A stretch of DNA of 64,000 nt from Isoetes taiwanensis (taxonomy: Eukaryota; Streptophyta; Lycopodiopsida; Isoetales; Isoetaceae). The stretch covers positions 2,110,001 through 2,174,000 of the forward strand of contig JAJEKV010000026.1 in the NCBI GenBank assembly GCA_021234155.1, given 5' to 3'. The notes under the pieces were generated by a model. The model made no database searches and was not told where the DNA came from. It was given only the letters and a program-made list of their open reading frames with translations. Both the position numbers and the translations under genes were made by a program. The number at the start of each line of letters is the position of its first letter. Within the stretch, counting starts at the first letter, position 1. Shown here piece after piece: positions 1 to 12,050 of the stretch.

Positions 1-144
1 ATAAGAAAACTAGAATGCAAAGGCATATTAAGATCCCAAAATTGAGTTAAATTGAATTTAACTTTAACATCCATGGGCACCAACAATTCTATCAGATCCC
101 CCCTGTGTGTGTGTAAAGCGTGCGTGCGGCGTCTTGGCGTCTTG

Positions 145-209
<65 letters not shown>

Positions 210-1112
210 CAGTGTGTGTGTAATATGCCCAAACAAAAGACATAACACAATAAAACATAACAATGTTATGCAGCCCATAATACTTCATGAAAGTCTAGAG
301 AAAAACACACGAAAGAGCAATATATAACTGGTTTAACATGTCTGCTGTGGAATAGCAGCTGGAAGTGCACATGAACCATCCAATATCACACCTTCAGATG
401 AAGAGGAGGATAAATTTGATGGGAAATCTATACAATAATGTCCAAAGACAATGTAAACGCTGAAACAATAATAAATTTAACCAGCACAGTAGTCCAATGG
501 AAAATTGAGTAGAACCAATGTACGCAAATCCAAAACCTAAGTTTAAGGATTGATGCTGGTACCTGCAGACCATCCAAGAGCATAAGTTAGTATAAAGATA
601 GTAACTAGACTTGGGAACTGCAGGCGTCAACACATCAATCCACTTGTTATCGATGTCCAAACTTAGACATTGGAAAACATCAAAAAATTCTACTAGAACG
701 AGCTATCATACTAAATAACTTTGTATACATTAGTACTAATGCTAAGAGCACATTTGCTTAGCATTGAATGGAACAGAGAACCTGAATCATGCCACCAAAG
801 TTCAAGTTAAAAAGATACAGTTATGGATTCTGTAGACAGGTTATCAGACAATGAAAATCTCCCTATGGAATCTTCATTATCTAACAGTTAAATATATACA
901 GATCCAAAGTTAATGGATTCTGTACACTGGTTACCAGACCACGAAATTGAAAATCTCCATATTGAACAATCATTATCTAGTAATTGAATGCATATAAACA
1001 CTGGAATCACAATCTGAAACCATGTTAAAGCAAGGTAATGAGTGCTTACATATGTCAATCCATTACTATTAAACAAACGAAAAGCAAACAGACACACAAA
1101 AGAAAGGCAACA
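1..1112. other. non-coding flank with microsatellite and 85-bp imperfect duplication
   Basis: No gene is recognisable here. A pure (GT)n run sits at 147-206 and a short GT tract follows it. Two imperfect copies of an approximately 85-bp AT-rich block lie side by side at about 818-900 and 905-990. Both contain a version of TGGATTCTGTA and of GAAAATCTCC. The short ORFs lack recognisable motifs. If the minus-strand gag-like gene to the right belongs to an LTR element, this stretch would be the downstream part of that element, but no pol motifs are visible. Confidence 0.5.
147..206. repeat. (GT)30 microsatellite
   Basis: Uninterrupted GT dinucleotide repeat of about 60 bases, preceded by GT-rich sequence and followed by a shorter GTGTGTGTG tract. 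The ORFs that read through it on both strands are repeat artefacts. Confidence 0.95.
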
Positions 1113-2155
1113 TCACAGGAAACAAGGAAGAAAACAGAGCAGAACCTTCTTGCTTTGCTTTCCATCTTCTATTTGACTGATGTTCCCATCTTGACCTTCC
1201 ATCTCTTTTAATTTGTTGCACACAATGCTAGCAGCTTCTTCCATCTGATAGACTAATTCTTCTTTCACTTGCTCCCTTTGCTTGTCTAACCATTCTCTCT
1301 CCTGGTTTTCCAAATTTTTGTGCATCATTTTTGTATAGTAGTCTTCGTCATCTTTTTCTTTCTCAAGCTGTTCATGTAGGCATATTGATCTGTTCTCTTT
1401 TTCAATCACATCCATTTCGCATGTGTCCCCTCTCCTTAGCAATCAACCTTATTGCTCACGTTAGTTTGATGTGGTTTTTCAACTAGATTCTGGTCAATTG
1501 GTTGGTTCTCCATTAATGCTGGATCAAGCACATGTTGAATGGGCGCCAAATGTTGAAAGTCTATTGTCTTTTCTTCTTCGACAATTTCAGGCCCCAAGTC
1601 TCCAATAGAACTTTCCTCAAGCACTTCATAGGACGCATGTGTAGCTTTATGGTAACGGCAAGTCAATAAGTCATCCTCTTTATCCAATACTTCTACTTCT
1701 TGCCTTGTAAGAAAAATGAGTTGCTGGCACTCCACACAAATCCGCATGTTACCCTCATTGTTTAAATTTGTGAATATCTCCTTTTGAATCATCTCGTCTT
1801 CTTGGGTATTGCAGGTCCCACAATGTGAATGGTACACAGATTCTACTCGACAATATTTTGCAATATGGCCGTACTGGTGACATCTCCAACATTGTACAAA
1901 TTTTCTTTGCTGCAGGATGGACATTGTCTGTTGCGTCTCGAGAATTTTCTCAGACAACTCTCTAAGTATGTCCTCTTTGAACTTTTTTATGACCACTTCT
2001 GGTGTTGAAACTTCCATGGATATTGTTGACCTTTGAGGATGCACTAATGCTGCAGTTCCATGGGTTGCTACTGCTGCTACGACTTGATGAAGATGGACTT
2101 GATCCACAATCAGGCCTCTTTGCTGAAGAGCAAAGTAATCAATTTGTCCACTCAT
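1113..2155 (-). pseudogene. gag-like CCHC zinc-knuckle protein with acidic C-terminal coiled coil, frameshifted
   Basis: The minus-strand reading starts at the ATG at 2155 and runs to a stop at 1436. A second frame overlaps by a few bases and continues to 1113, which looks like one gene with a single-base frameshift near 1440. The first part (239 codons) has a retroviral-type zinc knuckle, CWRCHQYGHIAKYC, at about residues 92-105. It is followed by further Cys pairs (HCGTC, CVEC) and a C-x2-H-x3-H cluster that could bind another zinc. The second part (about 100 codons) is Glu/Lys-rich and probably coiled coil, ending near KQSKK where a splice donor-like AAG/GTTCTG occurs. A CCHC knuckle downstream of an LTR-like promoter and PBS-like site in the same orientation suggests a nucleic-acid-binding gag. 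No protease, RT or integrase is visible in the window. It could instead be a host CCHC gene. Confidence 0.5.
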
Positions 2156-2427
2156 AATTCCCTTCTCTCAAAAGTTGTCAATGGCTCTAATATCTCTTTT
2201 GCACTTTGTTCATGGTGCAATTTAATTTAATTTATTCTCTTTCCTTGTCGGCGCTGCCTTTCCACACGCTTCGTATGCTCCTCTTGGTGATCCGTCCTCT
2301 TGCTCCTGCAACAACGGCGGAGGGAGTTGGCCCGGCTTCTCTAACCGCGGCTTGGCTCCTCTTCTTCTACTCGTTGATGCCGGCCTTTGCGAACGACCCC
2401 TTCCAACGAGCACCTAGCTTGGGTTTC

Positions 2428-2444
2428 CCAGCCAGTGCACCAAA
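2428..2444 (-). other. primer-binding-site-like sequence of a minus-strand LTR element
   Basis: Read on the minus strand this is TTTGGTGCACTGGCTGGG. It resembles the TTTGG(C/T)GCC... primer-binding sites placed just inside the 5' LTR of plant gypsy-type elements. It lies directly before a TGTGG-bounded LTR-like stretch starting at 2451 and about 270 bp upstream of the gag-like start codon. No TSD or second LTR was found, so the call rests on position and resemblance. Confidence 0.4.
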
Positions 2445-2450
2445 TAAATA

Positions 2451-2830
2451 TGTGGAGCCCACGCTCCAACAACCCGAGAAACAATGAAGGCGCTGAGGAA
2501 AGAGTCAATATGCACAAATATCACAATAATATTATTCATCAATGAGAGTTGGAAAAACCCCAACCGTGGTTACATATTTATAGTCCCCTGCCACGTCATC
2601 GCCACATCACTGCCAGATCATCACACCTCTTCAATTTCGTATACCCCTTGAATTTCGTATTTGCCACCTAGGCGGCTCGCCCTCGTGGCACCTACTGCAT
2701 CATTACTGCATCACTGGATCGCCACGTCATCAAATATGCCAACTGGGCATGCCACGTCATTAAATATTGCCACCTTGGTCTCTCATATGCCAACTCATCT
2801 TTGCCACGTCATCATGCAAAAAAGATGTGA
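2451..2830 (-). promoter_or_regulatory. LTR-like promoter with TATA box and four GCCACGTCAT motifs
   Basis: On the minus strand a TATA box, CTATAAATA, lies at 2575-2583, well placed for a transcript entering the gag-like gene. Upstream of it (higher coordinates) the ten-mer GCCACGTCAT occurs exactly four times, at 2590, 2721, 2751 and 2803, with near copies such as GCCACATCA. Read on the minus strand this is ATGACGTGGC, a hybrid C-box/G-box of the kind bound by plant bZIP factors. The arrangement resembles the U3 of a retrotransposon LTR. The outer LTR edge could not be fixed. Confidence 0.45.
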
Positions 2831-4460
2831 TTTTGTAGTTCTTCAATCTTTGGCAAAAGGTCTTGGAATGGAATTGAACCCGACACCTATCCATTATAAA
2901 AGTGAGGACTTACCAACTCTCTGCTACACATCACGTTTTGAAGTAATTATTCCTTTATTTTCTAAGAGCTTTCTTTTTTCCTTAATTTTGTTATCTCTCC
3001 TTCTCTATTCTTCACGGCAGTCAGAGATCGGCCTTCTGGCTCTGAGATCGAATTCTACACAGATGGCCGTGGTGTTCAAATCCTTCTTTACTGTTGTTGC
3101 TGCCAAATCTTCAGATCTCGACAACCTTCAAATCTTTCTTTTTACTCAGTATGGCCGCTTTTCTTCCCAATCAAACCCTGGCGGTCTCCCGATTCCCTTA
3201 TCGGCCTGTTACAGACCTATTTTTTCCAGAATCGAACCCTTACGGCCTTGTGGTACAAATTTCTTCTTCATGGCCTTCATCAATTTAATCAAATCCGGCC
3301 ACTTCTTCCGCGATTTCATCTGATGCCAGAGTCTTCAGCTCGTTTTCTTTCTCAGATCCGACCTCTGCATTTATTCTTCCAAGTTGCCCAATCCGACCAA
3401 TTCTTGTAAAGATCCACGATATTTTTGCTGATGACAGGGCTCCGCAGTCCGATTTGCTCCGATCCTTTTCCTTTTCACTCTATTCTTAGAACAATCTTCC
3501 CTGTTTCCCTTGATCAATTCGGCCAAATCGACCTTAAATCGCGACGTTCTGCTCCATCCAATTCCTCTGTTCCACAACCTTCCCCTTTTGTCGACAATTG
3601 TTAACAATTCCCTTCCCTTAGTTTCTTTTTTTTATTCTTCAATGGTTTTTTATCTCCCAATCTCGGCTTGCACTCTTATGTATATATCCCTTGAAATTTC
3701 TTCTTCAACCTTTATTGCCTATAGCTCGTTCCTTGTCACCCTTGAGATTTCTTCTCTGGCTTTGCCCATAAGGCCACGACAAGCCTCTTCCCTTGTTCCA
3801 TGGTTAACTCCTCTTCCATGGTTCTTCCAAAGGTTTTTTCCCTTTAACTCGCGTGACTTGACCCCTTTTTTATTTGAGGCCTTTATTCTGCCACGTTAAT
3901 TCCATCTTACCTCCATAGGTATTTTTCTTCTATGGGGCTCTTCTCACGACAACCCTGTTGCCATATCATTACTTCCCATATCTTTCTTATGGGTAATTCT
4001 TCTCGTAGCACATCTCTCGGCCACTTGCTTCCTCTTTCCATGGTTGCCTAGCTTTCTTCGCTAAGCTAGCATGATTCCCCGAGCTATATTCTTATTAATA
4101 TGCTTTTTGCAGATTTTCGCCTCGATTTGGCAGACAACAATGTATTTAGTCTATTGGACGTCTTTAGTGTTTAGACTCTGCAAACTGTGCGCAATGTTTG
4201 AACCTAAAGAATGTATATAGTCTATTTGGACTTCTTTGGTGTTTGGACATGCAGGCTCTGCATAAATCTGTAGATATGTAGAACAAAAAGTACATCTATT
4301 ATATTAAGTGGTTTGAACGGTTGAGTGACAGAAAATTTCGGCAAATCGGTGGTGCAAATTGGTGGTAAAAGGTGATGATTCTATATGTCCTCAAGCTCAA
4401 ATTAAGCATCCCATGTTCTCCAATATCATAAGGTTTGAAATCGACCATGTCCATATGAAG
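2831..4460. other. pyrimidine-rich non-coding region
   Basis: No convincing gene. A TATAAAAG-like sequence occurs at about 2895-2902 on the plus strand and is followed by more than 1 kb of C/T-rich DNA with ORFs that have no motif and heavy Ser/Leu/Phe bias. Two diverged copies of a roughly 60-bp unit containing TAGTCTATT.GGAC.TCTTT.GTGTTT lie at about 4143-4190 and 4213-4262. The region may be LTR or leader sequence of an old element. Confidence 0.4.
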
Positions 4461-4462
4461 AT

Positions 4463-4911
4463 GGGAAGGAAGGAAGGAAGGAAGAAAGGAAGGTTCTTTT
4501 ATCGTCCGTGGAGGCCAATCGGCCTATGGGACCCAAATTACACGGGTGCAGCAAGCCCGTTGCTACCCGGATTAGAAAACCCCCTTACGAGGGAAAAACC
4601 GTCGCAGCAACAGGCCTGCTGGCAGCTGTACAAATATACATATACGCATGAATTCCCGGCACCTCAGGTAGGCGCGCGGGGACAGAGGTGAGTCCGCAGA
4701 TCCAAAACCTCCTGGAGGTAGGATCCAAGGGATCGAACTGACGGCGTACTGAGTAGCTCGTGCAGTGACAGACCAGGTCGCACCAAGAGGGCATAGCGAG
4801 CCCGAATCTGACTATAGGCTGGACAGCTCTGGAAGGCATGGCGTTCATCCTCAACAACCCCCAGCGGGCAACACTGACAAAGCCTGTCCTGGCGCGGCTC
4901 TCCAATCCACC
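4463..4911 (-). pseudogene. LINE-type retrotransposon 3' fragment with (TTCC)n tail
   Basis: A minus-strand reading at 4664-4911 has the cysteine/histidine pattern typical of the C-terminal end of LINE polymerases: RLCQCC, then VEDERHAFQSCPAY, followed by about 45 residues to a stop at 4664. Downstream (toward lower coordinates) comes a non-coding 3' tail that ends at about 4493 in a tetranucleotide run, (GGAA)n on the plus strand. LINE copies often end in a simple-sequence tail. The 5' side is cut where the 19-bp minisatellite begins at about 4913, so only the last part of the ORF remains. Confidence 0.55.
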
Positions 4912-4912
4912 A

Positions 4913-5347
4913 AGGCTCCAACATGCCAAGGTGGCTCAAACACGTGGGCTCCAACATGCCACCTAGGCTCCAGCATGCCAAGGCGGCTCAAACATGCCAC
5001 CTAGGCTCCAACATGCCACCTAGGATCAAACATGCCAAGGTGGCTCAAACATGCCACCTCGGCTCCAACATGCCACCTAGGCTCAAACATGCCAAGGTGG
5101 TTCAAACATGCTACCCGTGCTCCAAGATGCCACCTAGGCTCCAACATGCCACCTAGGATCAAACATGCCAAGGTGGCTCAAACATGCCACGCGGGCTCCA
5201 ACAAGCCACCTAGGCTCAAACATGCCAAGATGGCTCAAACATGCCACATAGGTTCAAACATGCCACGTGGGCTCCAACATGCCACCTAGGCTCCAACATG
5301 CCACAGTGCTCAAACATGCCACCTTGGCTCCAACACGCCACCTAGGC
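4913..5347. repeat. minisatellite, 19-bp unit, about 23 copies
   Basis: Tandem array with consensus GGCTCCAACATGCCACCTA. Common variants are TCAAAC for TCCAAC and AAGGTG for ACCTAG. The period of 19 is not a multiple of three, yet short plus-strand ORFs pass through because stop codons are rare in the unit. The array abuts the truncated LINE fragment. Confidence 0.9.
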
Positions 5348-5770
5348 AATAAGTCCCCAAAGCGATACAAGTGTGCCTTTAACAGATTGCCTGCCGATAA
5401 AGCACTTTAGGAGGCCTTTTTCTACAAAGCACTTTAAAGGAATGACAAAGTATGTTGTTTAATACATCCTTTACTTGTTTATAGGTGTCCTCAAGAACTG
5501 GTTCTGGTTGTGGAATAGAAACGGGCGCCAATTCTGTTCATGAGGTAAGCAACAGGTTCTCCCCAATCTCCATGTTGTGGCGGCCTAGAATTGTGTCGCT
5601 GATTCCAGGGCCCGCTCTTGGCTCCCACCAGTCTCAAGGCCCCCTGGAATCCGCTCCCTAGTTTCCATGCCGCCATACATAAAGAAAGAGATGTACATCC
5701 TTACCTAACATCCAATAGATTTATCAATTCTTAACACAACCCTTGAAGTAATACGCAACTCTAAGCTCTA
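5348..5770. other. non-coding region upstream of BRF1 promoter
   Basis: Nothing recognisable. A GC-richer stretch at about 5500-5680 contains a 61-codon minus-strand ORF without motifs. Confidence 0.4.
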
Positions 5771-5956
5771 AGAAGGTGAGCCCACCCCATTATTAAAAGG
5801 AAAACCCAAAACCCTACCTTCTAACATATTTTTTTTGCAAATATATATAGTACGAAATTTCAACCAAACAAAGCTTCTCCCATGTAGACCTAAATCTGTT
5901 CCTTCATTCTTTTCTCCATTTCTCAACGCAGTGTTTAAGGAGAGGGATGTTTAAGG
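5771..5956 (+). promoter_or_regulatory. probable BRF1 core promoter, displaced by the copia insertion
   Basis: Three elements lie in order on the plus strand: AGCCCA (5779-5784, complement of the site II motif TGGGCT), AAACCCTA (about 5808-5815, a telo-box) and ATATATATAG (5841-5850, TATA-like). Site II plus telo-box is a known combination in promoters of plant translation and ribosome-biogenesis genes, which suits a Pol III factor. The TAAGG at 5952-5956 is the target-site duplication of the copia element. Removing the insert places this block about 300 bp upstream of the BRF1 ATG. The promoter assignment is inference. Confidence 0.45.
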
Positions 5957-6092
5957 TGAAACAGAAATGAGACGCCAAGATTCCAGCAAAATTGGATGAT
6001 CACCCAATGGGCCATCCCTCCTTTTTATGGCATACACCTAATTCTGTTACAACTTAAATAAGCAGAACTATCTTTTTGGATCTATTTTAACA
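5957..6092 (-). repeat. copia 3' LTR
   Basis: 136 bp, matching the right LTR except for an internal gap: the right copy has about 35 extra bases after GGGCCATACCTCC. TG...CA ends, with TSD TAAGG outside and polypurine tract inside. Confidence 0.9.
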
Positions 6093-6104
6093 CACCCCCT
6101 ATTC

Positions 6105-7943
6105 TGCTTATAATCCTTATAATCCTGAAGCTATACCTAAAGTACTTCTATGCTGCTGAAACCTTTCTGTACATAATGGCTTTGTGAGTATATCTGCAGG
6201 CATCTCATCTGTGGGAATGTATTCCAAAGGATTGATCCATCCACTACCTTCTCCCTTGTGAAATGATGGTGAATTGATATGTGTTTGGACCTCCTATGAT
6301 GAATAGGATTTTCTGTCAACGCAATGCTGGTTTTGTTATCATTATACACCACTGTAGGCATGGTCTACTCATATCCTATCTCTGCCATAAATTGTCTTAG
6401 CCATATTGTCTCCCGAACTACAGCTGAAGTAGCTATATACTCGGCTTCACACGAAGACAAAGACAATGCCACTGAAGTTTGCTTGGAACTTGTCCAAGTA
6501 ATTGCTCCTCCATGCAGCATAATCGAAAAACCTGTGGTCGATCTTCTAGAATCCTAATCACCAGCCCAATCTGCATCTACAAATGATACTAATGTGACAG
6601 CCGAGTAATTAGAATCTGGTCCATATCTCAGTCCTAAGTTCGAAGTACCCTGCAAGTACCGGATGATTCTCTTGACCGCTTTCCAATGAGTCAATCCTGG
6701 ATTTTGCATAAATCGACTTACTGCTCCAACTGCTTGAGCAAGATCAGGTCTAGTGCTGACCATTACATGCATGAGCACCCTACGGCATTCCTATATGGAA
6801 TTCGATCCATCTCTAGCTGTATTGATGATGCTGGAATCTCTTTTACTATGCAATCCTTCATTCCAAATTTGCTACATAGCTTTGTAATAGCAGATTGTTG
6901 ATCAATCGTCAGTGTTCTACTGTCTCGATCTCTTTTGACATGTAATCCTAAGCATGTTAGAATTTCTCCCAGATTTGTTATGCGAAATTCAGACTTTAAC
7001 ACATGTTTGGTTGAATTAATTCTCTCCATGCCTTTGCTGACAATGATGAGATCATCAACATAAACAATTACTAGTAATATTTTTGTTCAATTCATTTAAT
7101 ATACACATTCCATTCTGTCACGCATCTAGTAAACCCTGCTTGTTGCAAAAATTGATCAATCCTCTTATACCACATTCTTGGGCTCTGCTTTAATCCATAA
7201 AGTGCTCGATTGAGCTTGCATACTTTACCCTTTTCCTGATCAAAACCTTCAGGCTGATTCATATATATTTCCTCATCTAAATATCCATTCAAGAACGATG
7301 TTTTCACATCTATTTGATGTATCTCAAGATCCTCTTGTGCTGCAATTGCCAAGATTGCTCTTATTGAAGTCATTTTTGCCACGGGTGAAAAAGTCTCATC
7401 GAAGTCTACACCTTGCTGCTGCGAAAAACCCTGAGCTACCAACCGTGCACGATATCTTTCAATGGAACCGTCACTTGCTTGCTTTACTTTAAACACCCAT
7501 TTGCATCCCAACGGCCTTCTTCCCTTTGGTAATTCTACAAGATCCCATGCATTGATCATCTGCATGGCCTCTATTTCCTCTTGCATGGCCTTAAGCCACT
7601 GTTCCGATTCTGTCCCAGTCATGGCCTCCTTTACTGATAAGGGTTCTAACAATTCTTCTTTAAAACATTCCCATGCACACTTCTCTTCCATATCTGTGTC
7701 CCACCAAGAGCCATGAACACTTTCGAAGTATTGTTCATACTGTCGAGCTTGAGCTAATGCCGCAGATCCCTCGCCATCTTGCTGTTGGATGATGCCCTCT
7801 GGAACTTCTGCGTAGCTGCCTGTCATGCCCTTGAATCTGACTCCCATAAAGAACTTCTTGTCTGGCTTCCTGTGGTTCTATACGATCCCCTTGAGCCTCC
7901 TGTGGTATTTCTGCTAAAGCATGGCCGTTTTGACGTTCCCTTA
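6105..7943 (-). pseudogene. copia pol, 3' part: reverse transcriptase and RNase H
   Basis: Minus-strand translation continues the copia polyprotein interrupted at 7944. RT motifs are clear: KWVFKVK, RARLVAQGFSQ, DETFSPVAKMTSIR, HQIDVKTSFLNG, LNRALYGLKQSPRMW, then the active-site VYVDDLIIVSKG near 7050. A frameshift or stop between 7092 and 7030 separates the palm halves. RNase H follows with RPDLAQAVGAVSRF, FVDADWAGD, the conserved SRRSTTGF, and AEYIAT near 6435. A stop codon lies between WAGD and SRRST (about 6555). The C-terminal part at 6361-6137 contains NDNKTSIALTENP and RSKHI. It would be the replicative enzyme of the element but is now broken by at least two stops. Confidence 0.9.
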
Positions 7944-9449
7944 TGTGACGTCCCCTACTCGTATACGATCCACTCATCGTATACAAACAGGAGTTCATCC
8001 CCTATACCAGCTCCACGCTGATACAAGGCCCTCCACACATCACTGCAATCCAGTGGGAAGAATGAAGGTGTCATTTACCCTGTCTCCCTCAGGGCCTACC
8101 TAGCTGCGGAAGCGTAAACATATGTAAGTACATATACATCAAAGCACATCATGACCATCTCGAAGGATGGCTCACCACATATCTGCATAGACAAAGATCA
8201 GCACAATACAAAGGAAGTTCCTACCCAAGGCTCGAACCACGGGGATAGGCCCGACAAGCTTGGGCCTCCGTGAGTTCATTGCGCATGGCAATCATGACAA
8301 TGGATTGGGGGGCATAAGAACATGGCATTGGGTTGTCCACTCCATCCGCCCTCCCATTGCACACTTTGCGAGTAGGTTGAAAAGTGTTGGGACCTGATCA
8401 GAGCCGGCACCGGTGCATAGCCAAAGGGGCTATTCACGGGTTACATCTCCCCAGTCCCCGATGGGGCGGTAGGGATCACTCCCTCCGGAGATCTACATGC
8501 CGACCCAAGGTAACTAGAGGGCCACTTGCCCTTATTGACTTAACCCACTGGAAGGTGAACTCCACCCCACCCGTGTGTCGAGCCCATGCCTTACCGACAC
8601 TCGGTGGCAAGCCATTAGACCTAGTCACTCTGATCCCCGGTAGGCCTTACACACCAGAGGGATCGGTCAAGGGTCAGAACACGAACCTCATTCTAAGCCA
8701 GTCTGGCCCCTTCACCCACAACCAGGTGGGGTTCTTGTGCACAGGCCGAAATCTAGTAATGCACTAAGAGGGACTAACTAGGAGCATCATCTACTAAGCT
8801 TTAAGTCTCTACCCCCCTTCCCCATACAATGAGTTCACAGAATCCATCCGTCCATCATATCAACATAATAAATAATAAAGAACTAATCTATCTCATAGAG
8901 TTAGGTTCTTTAGTTAGGTCAATCTCGGGATCTACTTGGCTGCTAGGGGTGATCTAATAGGCTAAACCTACTGATTCGAAGGCTGGAGTAAGGTTTATGC
9001 TATTTGATCGACCAAATACCTGATCCCTGGTTCACTCCTCTCGATCCAAAGGTGTCCATGTCTCTGTTCTGCTTCGAAATGTGGTCGGGAGGACGATCTG
9101 ACAAGCTGGGGCGCACGGACAGATCGTGGGAGTTGGAATTGACTCCTCAGGCGCGAATCCTGAGCTTCGGAAGGTCCGGTGGGGCTTAAAAGGGAAAGTT
9201 AGGGTTTGGTGCCTTATGTAGGCTATCAGTTAGGTTTAGGTTTTCCATGACCCTTGGTCTACCTTTAATGGGTTAAAGGTCTAAAGGTGCGCGCATTGCT
9301 AAGTGCGTGCATCATTACAAGTTGCCCCCTAGGGCGCCCTTGCTTGGGTACACGTCGGCGTACACGTCGATTGGGACGGCGTGTACGCGTGACGGTGCAT
9401 TGCGATAAAGATACCGCCCGGGACCGTATAATCTGGCTGGAACGCCACA
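7944..9449 (-). repeat. 3' LTR of nested element
   Basis: 1506 bp, paired with 17818-19320. The block at about 8755-9155 is essentially identical to the partner, whereas blocks around 7955-8130 and 8390-8740 show many small indels. Confidence 0.9.
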
Positions 9450-9569
9450 TTCTCCCCACCTTGAAATGATGTTTGTCCGCAAAGATCGTGGGTCTCCCCC
9501 ACCTTGGAATCTTCCTAACCTTTGCAATCAACCTGATGCATACGATATACTACTATGATACTTACACAT

Positions 9570-10085
9570 TTATTAAGATTACCTTAAGGTAATATTTTTA
9601 AATCATTATTACGCCATTACATTATCAAATAACTTGTCAAATCGTAACTTCTATTAAAACAAGGTACTTATTAGTCTCCGTTATCATAACATTTAGTTTA
9701 TCACAATTTAACACTTTCATATACAATTATTATTTAAGGTACTATTCATTCCTTGCAGCACATTCCAACAAAATTTGTGTTGGAAGTCTTCGCACCTTAA
9801 AATCCTGCATTAATTTTACAATATCTATAATTACATATTTACTACTATCTTAATTATTAGAATTACTCTAAGGTAATGTTTAAGACATTACTGTACTATT
9901 TCATTATCCAATTAACTTATGACTTCATAACTTAATCCACGCAAGGTAATTATTAACCTTACTTAATACAACATTTAAGTTTATCAAAGTTTATCAATTT
10001 CATACAAAATTTACACTTCTAAGGTACTCTTCATTCCTTGCAACACATTATAACAAAATTTGTGTTGCAAGTCTTCGTAGCTCGA
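9570..10085. repeat. diverged direct duplication, about 280-bp unit
   Basis: Two copies each contain TAAGGTAAT(A/G)TTT, then AAGGTACT.TTCATTCCTTGCA.CACATT and ACAAAATTTGTGTTG.AAGTCTTCG. The second copy (about 9850-10085) forms an 11-bp hairpin from CTTGCAACACA and its complement. Substitutions are spread over the unit, so the duplication is not recent. Confidence 0.7.
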
Positions 10086-12050
10086 CCTCCTTGCCCTCCG
10101 GAGCACTCTATTGGCTTGCAGGTCGACACTACGTTAGTACCATTTTAATTATTAATAAAATTTTGGTTATGTGGTGACCACCCCACCTATCTACATGAAT
10201 GCATGGCTAATCTCCTGGGCCAGAGGGAAGAGGATGTTTCTTCCATCGTGGCCGTGGAGACAGCGCCTATAATGCCTATATGGCGCTCATGCCTACACCT
10301 TTAGTTGCCCAGCGTGGAGGATAGGTCCTTCCCGTATATGGGGCGTGAAGGCCAGATTCCTCCTATCAAAGCATATATGGGGCTAAAGGTGCCTTTCCTA
10401 TCAATGCATTCCTGAATGGCCTCTTATCTCTCGAGGTCGTCTACCTCCGTGGGACGGAAGTAGACTTTTTAATCTACCTTTAACTAAGTCAAGCGGCACC
10501 GCGGTCATGCCTACAATGACATTACACCACGTCCTAGAGATCACCGTATCGGTCTCATCATCGATAACAACGCATGCAACCCATATCTAGCATAGGTTGC
10601 ATGCGTAGATTAATCTTAACTATACAAGCATTTAATCTACACACAAAAACGACATGCCTGAGCCGATTTTTGCTGGCTCCTTTAATGCATGTGATTAACA
10701 TAATTACCCTAAGGTAATGTTTAAGAATTAACATTATCATAGTATCGGATACATTACTTCCGATAGTACAATTATATTCACTCTAAGCTTTGCAATATTT
10801 AACGACTTTTAGATCGCGATTATTTAAGAATAACCCTGATTTAGACCTATTGTTACATAGACAAGGTTTTAATTATCATACACAAGAATTAGATGTGCTT
10901 CTTATTCTCTTCCTTGGGTCCTGCATTTCCCTTGGAAGTATATCCCTAAGATGCACTTAAGTATATCTGAATTCTATTTTCTATTTATATTTATAAGGAC
11001 CCGAGGTCATATTACCGTTGTTATTTAACTTATTTCCCTATGATACATATACGTACAACAATTTCTATCCAGTTATTAGGATCTATATTCTTATCTATAA
11101 GACACATTAAAGCTTATAATGCATGCGCACACCTTACCTAAGGCTAGGATGCATCCACCCATTGAGCCGGCGTCGAGTAATTTGGAGGTGACTTGGTCGT
11201 TGCGTTGCTCCCATAGTTTTGCTCCATTCATTGGTGTAGTTAGCTACTACGTCGGTCTCGCACGTTGAAGGCCTCCTGAGCACTAAGGTGTCTATCTAGC
11301 TTATGCTCTATTCGCTTCGGCCATTGCCGGAGTGAATTCTATTCGACGGATCGGTCAATTCGATGCAAGTACATTCAATCATAAGATTGAGCCCTCCCAC
11401 TTTCTTCGAAAAGAAAATGGTCCTGCACCCCGCAATGACGTTGTACACAACATCATATCTATTCTCTCCCCTTAAGAGGTTATACGCTTCTTACTTAACG
11501 CATTAATTTACTAGCCTTAGCTGATATATATAACCATCTAAGATAGATGCACATATTATGTTATCATTTATTTCAATATAGTTATGGGTTACCTACTTAG
11601 TTAGAACAATTCTAAACCACAAGGTTTTGTCATCATGACAATTCCTTTTGTCCCAACAGACTATTTGATTACTATAATTCTTATTTTAGATGTACCTTGC
11701 ATGTACTATTCTTTTATATTCTATAGATTCCCCCTTTCTTAGTTATTTAAACTCTTGGAATATTCCTAGCAATCGAATTGATGCCATCGTAACAAGTTGG
11801 CCGGACTTGTTAGATTACTTCTTTTCTTTCGGTTGGATTATTCTTTGGAGGTACTAGATTTATACATGGTCAACAATTATCCTAGTAATGATTCCTTCTT
11901 AGCGAGGTGATCAATCTCACCAAGTGGTTTCAATATGTTGGATGTCTGTTAACAATCGTGTATAATTTTAGTTACTCCTATGCGTTTCCTTCCCAATATT
12001 TGACGCTTAGCTCAATATTGGGGCAATCCTTTCGGCGAGAATGTCTAACA

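Noticed and set aside
52-327. Plus-strand ORF of 91 codons and minus-strand ORF of 74 codons over the GT run
   Set aside because: Both consist mainly of the Val-Cys or His-Thr translation of the microsatellite.
4765-5289. Repetitive proteins (MPRWLKHATS type) in the 19-bp array
   Set aside because: The frame rotates with the 19-bp period, there is no start context or flanking exon, and the array explains it.
4913-5347. CRISPR-like array
   Set aside because: Repeat units are contiguous with no unique spacers, and the surroundings are plant nuclear DNA.
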